Source of the DNA: Hydractinia symbiolongicarpus
Lineage: Eukaryota; Cnidaria; Hydrozoa; Anthoathecata; Hydractiniidae
DNA length: 64,000 nt
NCBI RefSeq assembly: GCF_029227915.1
Contig: NC_079887.1
Coordinates: forward strand, 9,920,001 to 9,984,000
Direction of reading: 5' to 3'
Shown here: positions 58,057-64,000 of the stretch, in pieces
How positions within the stretch are numbered: the first letter of the stretch is position 1
Layout of the letters: every line of letters begins with the position of its first letter
Translations under genes and position numbers: made by a program
Notes under the pieces: generated by a model
What the model saw: only the letters and a program-made list of their open reading frames with translations
Database searches by the model: none
Told to the model about the DNA's origin: nothing

Positions 58057-58726
58057 TATATGATTTTTTAGAGGGAGAAAATCAGGCGTTTTCAATTTTA
58101 AGTTCAAAGTTCAAAAATATACAATCGCGGCACTTATTGTTAACAGAAACCGGGTCGAGAATAAAAATTCATGTTTTTTCTCACGTTCCGTTATGTTCGA
58201 GGCAATGATATCCATTAGTTTGGTTCAATCATTGGTGATCCTGAGTTTCTTATATAAATAAACCCAAGAAAACCAGTTCATCCTCTAGATGAGCTCTGAC
58301 CCAGATCAGCTTTTTGAAAATGCCTGAATAAAAATTCTTTGTGTTTGAGTAACAAACTTTCGTGTGTGTTTGTGTTGTTGAAATAAACACGTAGAATAGG
58401 ACTGATGGAAAATGGTTATTAGGTACAGCCACTCTAACTACACAGCAAAAAAGTTAACCATAATTTGACTTTCTTCACCTAAAGTCTGCATTTTTTTGCC
58501 TTTCCATCCCTCTTATTTTTTTTGGCACAAGCTCTAGAATCCTGTAAAACGTAAACATTGAAAGTCATCTATAAATTTTGCTTAGGGTGATCATTCATTT
58601 ATACCATCATAAAAAAATGCATGTTTAGATGAATTGAAAGAACAATGAGAAATAATATTTTGCTTTCTTTCAAGATTATACAAATTTTAATCATTATAAT
58701 ACAATGTTCATGGTCATTCATGTTAG
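58057..58726. other. SDHB 3' flank
   Basis: No gene visible. The SDHB 3' untranslated region should lie at the right end. A minus-strand ATTAAA (TTTAAT on plus, near 58686) is about 40 bp after the stop. Confidence 0.45.
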
Positions 58727-59536
58727 CTACTTATATGCCAAAATCATTTTCTTCACTTCACCAATAGCAAGACCTGGATTCAATCCTTTTGGACATGTTT
58801 TAGTGCAATTCATGATTGTGTGGCATTTGTAGATGGAGTATGTATTATCCAGTTGTTCTAAACGCTCCTTTCGGTGTTCATCTCGACTGTCAATCATCCA
58901 GCGGTAGGCTTGCATAAGAACTGCTGGTCCAAGATATTTATCACCATGCCACCAGTAGCTGGGGCATGAGGTGCTGCAGCAAGCACATAAGATGCACTCA
59001 TACAAACCATCTAATTTAGCTCGGTCCTTGATTGACTGAATGTGCTCCCTGCCATCTGGAGATGGTGTATCTCTCTTAAGATATGGCTCAATATATCGAT
59101 ATTGCTCATAAAAATTAGTCATATCAGGAACCAGATCCTTCACAACATACATGTGAGGCAGGGGATAAATTTTAGTTTTCTTGTTAACTTTGTTATCAAT
59201 TTTGCAAATACATGCCAGTGTATTTGTACCATTTATATTCATTGCACACGAGCCACAAATTCCTTCTCTGCATGATCTTCGCAATGTTAAAGTTGGGTCT
59301 TGCTCGTTCTTGATTGCAAGAAGAGCATCAAGAATCATGGGACCACATTTGTCTAAATCCACCTGATAATCTTGAAGGCGTGGCTTATCCCCCGGCTTTT
59401 CAGGATCCCAACGGTACACAGAAAATGTTTTCATGCGTGATGCAGCAATAGCAGAAGTCTGGACATTTCTTCTGACAAAAGTTTGCGTATTTTTCAACAG
59501 GTTTCTAATTTGAGCTGCCTTCCCGTACGCCGCCAT
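58727..59536 (-). CDS. SDHB: Succinate dehydrogenase iron-sulfur subunit
   Basis: An intronless 269-residue protein that is full length for the family. The first ~30 residues are basic and amphipathic, a mitochondrial presequence. A ferredoxin-type domain binds the [2Fe-2S] cluster through Cys89, Cys94, Cys97 and Cys109 ([13 protein letters not shown]). The C-terminal domain has the [4Fe-4S] ligands Cys181, Cys184 and Cys187 ([12 protein letters not shown]) and the [3Fe-4S] ligands Cys191, Cys238 and Cys244, with Cys248 completing the second cluster set ([17 protein letters not shown]). The SYWW segment follows as in other SDHB. The protein passes electrons from SDHA to ubiquinone in complex II on the inner mitochondrial membrane. 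All ligands are intact, so it should be functional. It is divergently arranged with the 60023 gene, 486 bp apart. Confidence 0.96.
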   Translation of the reverse strand: MAAYGKAAQIRNLLKNTQTFVRRNVQTSAIAASRMKTFSVYRWDPEKPGDKPRLQDYQVDLDKCGPMILDALLAIKNEQDPTLTLRRSCREGICGSCAMNINGTNTLACICKIDNKVNKKTKIYPLPHMYVVKDLVPDMTNFYEQYRYIEPYLKRDTPSPDGREHIQSIKDRAKLDGLYECILCACCSTSCPSYWWHGDKYLGPAVLMQAYRWMIDSRDEHRKERLEQLDNTYSIYKCHTIMNCTKTCPKGLNPGLAIGEVKKMILAYK

Positions 59537-60022
59537 CTTTATTATGAATGTTATATAACTTCCTACCTACTACTATGGAGAACCGATTCCAGCCTGGTTT
59601 CTATAGCTATTAAAGCACATTGTTTTTTCCTTTAACAGCCTTTAAAAGCCGAAACAAACGCAAAACAATCAAAAAAGGTCCTATTTCTATAGCTTTTTAA
59701 ACCTTGCAAGTATTCCATGAATAATCATCATTTGTTCAGAATGAAGCATGTAAGAAGTAAATTGGAGCACTAAGAAGGAGAGTAAGCTGTTGCAGTAGCA
59801 GTCGGCTGCCTGATCTGACCCAGCAGGAGTACAGAAGCTACGGCTATGGCAGCAAAATATACTAATTAATTTCCGCTTTTTGCAAAATTTGCTTTAAATA
59901 AGCTACTTTCCAGCTGGTTTAGCTAACTAAATATATCTATCTATACATACAGTGTACCATAACTGTGCAGTCTGATTTATTATTACTGGACTACTGGGTT
60001 ATATTGTCTCACTATAGCTAAT
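59537..60022. promoter_or_regulatory. Shared divergent promoter region
   Basis: The only DNA between the start codons of SDHB (-) and the 281-residue gene (+). The head-to-head layout makes a bidirectional promoter likely. No TATA box or named element is assigned. Confidence 0.45.
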
Positions 60023-60868
60023 ATGTCTGCTGATTCTCCTGTGCATGTCAACAAAATAGTTGTGGAATATGGTTCCCTAGTTCCCATATTAGGTCAGCCA
60101 TTTAATATATTTTCAAAATATGTTAAAGTTTTTGACTTATATTTTGTGGCAACACACAGTTGTCCAGATGAAAAAATACTTCATGGAGCTAGTGTTTTGT
60201 ACCAATATATTGACAATGATGATGATGGAATACCAGATAATGCAGATGTTTATTCTGAATTAATAAAAATGCAAGCAACAATGATTATGTTCTACGACGA
60301 AAAAGAACACAAAAAGTATCGTAAATTTTATTCCAAAAATGAAAAATGTAAAGATATTGAAGTGCAGGACCTACAAGCGTTTGAAACTCGACCAGGGTCT
60401 ATGATTCCACACAAATTTGATGCTTCACTTGAGGAATGTTTCCACTTGCTGACATTGGGATTTTGTGCTGCTTATCCAGATGTTTTTGGGTGTAAACCTG
60501 GAAGTGTAGTTGCAAATGCCCTTGACTGTGCAAGAGGTGGCCATTTCAAAAAAGTTCCCAAGAAATACCCTGAACATGCATGGTTTACCTACTATGATAA
60601 AACATGTGATTATGAAGCAATGATAATTGAATATGTGTACTGGGCCATGACTTCTATCCTAGGAGCTCAACAACATCGGAAAGAGGAAGTTGAAGATGAG
60701 TGGAGGCATTGCAGTCCAGAAGACGTGCAGAGGCATGATAGTGTGATATTTAATCTTTTAACTGATAAAAAGTATAAGTTTCCATCTAAGTTACCAATAC
60801 CACTTAGTTGTATACCAATATATGATATTGCTTCACCTTGTTCCACTGATTCATCAGAAAGCGACTAA
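60023..60868 (+). CDS. Uncharacterised protein with DxDxDG-type loop
   Basis: An intronless frame of 281 residues from a good ATG, without signal peptide or membrane segment. Residues 64-73 (DNDDDGIPDN) match the Asp-rich calcium loop of thrombospondin type 3 and dockerin-like repeats. Later motifs are SLEECFHLLT (Glu137, Glu138, His141), a DCARGGHF stretch, YPEHAWFTYYD and YEAMIIEYVYWAMTSILGAQ. The conserved-looking Glu, His and Tyr-Trp residues suggest an alpha-helical metal-binding or hydrolase-like fold, but no standard HExxH is present. As far as I recall, similar proteins occur in marine bacteria with the same DNDxDGxPDN and EYxYWAxTSxLGAQ blocks, so an old bacterial acquisition is possible. 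Function is unknown. It shares a promoter interval with SDHB. Confidence 0.75.
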   Translation: MSADSPVHVNKIVVEYGSLVPILGQPFNIFSKYVKVFDLYFVATHSCPDEKILHGASVLYQYIDNDDDGIPDNADVYSELIKMQATMIMFYDEKEHKKYRKFYSKNEKCKDIEVQDLQAFETRPGSMIPHKFDASLEECFHLLTLGFCAAYPDVFGCKPGSVVANALDCARGGHFKKVPKKYPEHAWFTYYDKTCDYEAMIIEYVYWAMTSILGAQQHRKEEVEDEWRHCSPEDVQRHDSVIFNLLTDKKYKFPSKLPIPLSCIPIYDIASPCSTDSSESD

Positions 60869-62284
60869 CTTGGAACTTATGCTGACAACCCCATAACTTG
60901 GGATCTGCATGTCAGTTTGCAATCAAATTTTGTGAGTGAAATTATGGGGCCTGAACAAGCTTAGTAAGAAATTTTTATTGCAAACCAAGGTGCAGATTGC
61001 GAATTATTGGGTCATTGGAAAAAATTTAAGAGGTCTTGGACAAGCAAATGAGTGTGATTTTTGCAAAAAAATATGTTAATTAATTCACCTTTATAATATC
61101 TATGCAATGATAAAGTTTGAATGCACACCCCTTAACAGGTCTAAAATTACTGATGACAAAAAATGTCAATTTGCTATTAGTTAAATATCACATAATTTAT
61201 GCAGAATAATTAAATCTGAAATTCTTTAAATGTGAATATCTTTGGAACAAAAAGAAATTTATAAAAAATTAAAAAAGACTTGTTAACCAACTTTTTAAGC
61301 TCTATAATATAAGTCCAAAATTATTTTATACCTTGGGTTCCCTTTAATATATTAAAAACAAGATTTTGTGTTTTGTCATATTTTTTATTTATTTTTTATA
61401 TATTATGGTCAATCTTGTTTTTGTTTTTTATTGTCTCACTATGCTGAAAAAACTGATTTTTCGGCAATTTTTGGCAACTTTTTGTGCGATCTATGTAAAA
61501 ATTTGAATATGTGTTAAATAACATTTATGTAGCTTTCAGAAACTTCAAACAGAATGTAGAAATTTGCGCTAAAACTAAAGTAATTAAATTTAAGCACATG
61601 GTGGCATTTTGAAAAAGTTATTAAGGGGAGGCAGAATCCACCTCCTCTTAATAACTTTTTAATAACTTTTAATAACTTTGGATTCAAAGTTGCAAGGTTC
61701 AAGCAAAGTAATCTTTTTTTTAATTCGCATATTAGTTTGATTTGATTCAGACAATTATTATTTTCCAACGTAATAGATATTTAGAAAATTATTTTTGTGC
61801 AATAAAGTTTATTATTTGGTAGGAATTTTTTCACAGTATATTTAAATTATATCAGTAAATTATTTGTTTTTTCTTGTGGAGTAAATTGACCTGGATGTAT
61901 GTGGGTTTACCACTAGTTTCAAGAACAGCTAATTTTCCTAGAAATCCAAGTTCTAGAAAAAGCATTCTTTACGGGCAACTAGGCTGCTGACAAGTAAAAG
62001 CTGAGATTTGGGTTAAACATAATCAAGTCTGCTTAAAAAGTAAGCAATCAAGCTTTTTGCAAACACAGTTACATTTTAATAATAAGATAATATAAAGCTA
62101 AATGTTTTTTCAAATAAAAAGGGATTCGAATTTGCAGGTTGCAATTTTCAATGTGAATTAAAATGTTGTTTTTGCGAGTCATTCTACAAAGAAAATGTTA
62201 AAATTGTTAATCTCATTTTTGAATCGCCTGTTTCTATAATGACTGTCACAAGAACATTACCATGAACACGGGATCAATAACAAG
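60869..62284. other. 3' flank and intergenic DNA
   Basis: AT-rich with no gene. Includes the inverted repeat at 61612-61662. An AATAAA near 61800 is too far to assign to the upstream gene with confidence. Confidence 0.45.
61612..61662. repeat. Inverted repeat, 20-bp arms
   Basis: AAAAAGTTATTAAGGGGAGG and CCTCCTCTTAATAACTTTTT are inverted with one mismatch, separated by about 10 bases. Extra direct copies of TTAATAACTTTT follow at once. It is probably a small TIR element remnant. Confidence 0.7.
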
Positions 62285-62516
62285 TGGCGCCGTAGATTAG
62301 TGGTTATAGCTCTTGTACTCTGTGCGGGAGACCGCAGACTGCCAGGAGTTGTCTAGTGAAGTGCATGCCCCAATTGGGTATGTGTAGTTCAAAATGAGCA
62401 TTAAATACTCTAGGACTCTCCATCTACGCCATGGCCTCTCTGGAAATAATAGACAGGGTATATCCCTTGATATTTGTGATGTTAGCCATGTAAAATATGC
62501 ACATCTATCTATCTCT
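62285..62516 (+). mobile_element. tRNA-derived SINE, copy 2
   Basis: It begins GGCGCCGTAGATTAGTGGTT and ends in the same CATCTATCTATC tail as the minus-strand copy at 38850-39171. The body is shorter and the B box is changed (GGGAGACCGCAGACTGCC in place of the GCTCGATTCC part), so this copy is more decayed. Confidence 0.85.
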
Positions 62517-62790
62517 AGTCCTTCCAGATCACAGCTGTAAAGAGGTTTTTGCTCTACAGCCAGCAAACTTATTTCATATTTCTAATTCAAACCCGTAAAC
62601 ACTTTTAAATTGGTAGAGAAACTCAAGGGTGAGACTTTTAAATTTTTTTATTAAAAGTTTTTTTATTTAAAAACAAATGAAACTATCTTCATTTTGCTTT
62701 TTGATGATTATTTCGAATTTCAAAGGGTGATTTTTTTATCTAGACTTTCTTGAATAACATTAACAACATACAGCTGATGTGTAATCAAAT

Positions 62791-64000
62791 ATGGATTCTA
62801 AGAAATTGAAAATATACATATCAGATAAAGAATATGTTACAGTTTTGAATAAAATATTTCTCAGATTGGAAGAAGAACCACTTTTTAATTCTGGATTAAA
62901 CTATAATGATCGTGCTAATATGAATCTTGATGATAAGCGTCAAGATGCAAATGAACAAACTGTATGGTTAGCAAAACAGCTGTTAGCAATGGATGCAAAT
63001 GAACCCCCATTTGTAAAATCAGCTAGTGGACATGCTTTGAATTTTGTTGGTGCTAGGGGAATTAAAATTGGTATAAGTACAGGTGTAAGTGTCATTTGTA
63101 ATACATTTATTGTTTGACATTAATATGTATAAATATAAATGCTAGACATTAGTGAAGAAACCACAACAAAAAAAAATAAGTTACAACAAAATTGTTAATA
63201 ATACACAACAAATACACGACACACAACATAGCAAATCCAATATTGATTTGCTATGTTGTGTGTCGGTAGCAAAATTTTTTTTGTGTGCATGGACAGAATA
63301 ATGTAAGTCACATATAGTTTGTAATAAGGTTGTTTTAACAATTATTTTATTCTAAATTTTAATGATATGTTGTATTTTCTTTTCCTTAAAAAGTTATTTG
63401 CCTCTACGATATCGTCATCAACCACTTATCCTGAAGGATTGGAAATTGCGAAAAAAACTCAAAGTTTGGAGGTTTGCATATTTTTTATATTATTACTTTT
63501 TTTATTTACTAGTTCAATGGCTGGAATAGAACACTTGGCACAAGAACAGAAAAAAGATCAGTGATTTGAATTTTGACATGGCAAATTTTTTTGTGAATCT
63601 AGGTAGTGCCTCTAATATATTCCATAACTACTTTTAACAAACGGTTACAGAAATATTGAGATGTAAACTTTTTAAGACGTTATTAACCTGCCAGTTTTAA
63701 AATATATGGTACCCTGGTACCATATACAAAAAGTTGATTTTTAAGTAATTATTAGTATTGTTAGATAACTTTATTTCGTTATCAGAATCTTCAATGTTAA
63801 AATTTCGATCTAGAACTTATTAATTATTTGTTTTTAAGACAAATTTCATTGCTCTATGGTGTAAATAAAACTTATATTATTTTCTGCTTTTTAAACGAAG
63901 AAGGAAGCTTGCCAAAAAACAGGCCTCACCAGAAAGAAAAATGACTGCCAGGCAGTATGTTAGTGATGAAGAAAGTAGTTCTTCTACAGTATGACTTACA
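62791..64000 (+). CDS. 5' part of an unrecognised gene running off the window
   Basis: Exon 1 (62791-63084) opens with an ATG and encodes 98 residues (KKLKIYISDKEYVTVLNKIF, NEQTVWLAKQLLAMDANEPP, ALNFVGARGIKIGISTG), ending at a strong GTAAGT donor in phase 0. Exon 2 (63394-63471; LFASTISSSTTYPEGLEIAK) follows in phase 0 and ends at GTTTGC. A third exon may begin after ACGAAG near 63901, but its frame meets a stop at 63960, so the continuation is uncertain. The protein is hydrophilic with no signal peptide. No domain was recognised. The gene is truncated by the window edge. Confidence 0.55.
63217..63265 (+). ncRNA. Candidate intronic hairpin RNA
   Basis: Two perfect 21-base arms (CGACACACAACATAGCAAATC and its reverse complement) enclose a 7-base loop (CAATATT). 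The hairpin lies in the first intron of the 62791 gene on the sense strand. Arm length matches a miRNA duplex, but the total of 49 bases is short for a precursor and pairing hardly extends outward. A small TIR element is the main alternative. Confidence 0.3.

Noticed and set aside
1..64000. CRISPR arrays, operons, ribosome binding sites
   Set aside because: The DNA is animal nuclear; repeats are tandem satellites or TIRs without spacers, and genes are spliced and monocistronic.

Overview
The window is animal nuclear DNA. It is AT-rich, its genes are split by GT-AG introns, poly(A) signals follow several stop codons, and mobile elements and satellites fill much of the space between genes. Gene content (LZTR1, LRWD1, SDHB, MRPL34, a claudin/PMP22-type protein) is metazoan. 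Base composition, a DIRS retrotransposon, short CCTCG-type hairpin repeats and a tRNA-derived SINE suggest a cnidarian, perhaps a hydrozoan, but the species cannot be fixed from sequence alone.

Left part (1-18.5 kb): a gene-poor stretch with small hairpin repeats; an intronless single-pass membrane protein with PPxY motifs (5312-6775, +); a three-exon four-helix claudin/PMP22-like protein (7497-9195, +); a complete 22-exon LZTR1 orthologue on the minus strand (9837-17739); and mitochondrial ribosomal protein bL34m/MRPL34 (18237-18524, -).

Middle part (19-42 kb) is mostly mobile DNA: a 53-bp satellite, a 4.8-kb DIRS-type tyrosine-recombinase retrotransposon whose ends and internal circle-junction copy are well preserved although its genes are broken, a 2-kb TA-flanked TIR element carrying a long array of the same satellite, smaller TIR elements, a tRNA-derived SINE and a LINE fragment. 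It also holds a DUF5662-like gene (26246-26869, -) and an unrecognised multi-exon gene ending at 34906 (+).

Right part (42-64 kb): LRWD1/ORCA (42426-51941, +, 5' end not located) with a possible alternative terminal exon; an intronless PH-domain protein (53825-55234, +); a TA-flanked mariner/pogo-type element; intronless SDHB (58727-59536, -) head-to-head with an intronless 281-residue protein that carries a calcium-loop-like motif (60023-60868, +); a second SINE; and the 5' exons of a gene running toward the window edge, with a near-perfect 21-bp hairpin in its first intron.

The genes are functionally unrelated (RAS-family ubiquitination adaptor, origin-recognition partner, respiratory complex II, mitoribosome), as expected for an animal chromosome. 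The most distinctive structures are the DIRS internal complementary region, the satellite-bearing TIR element and the alternative end of LRWD1.
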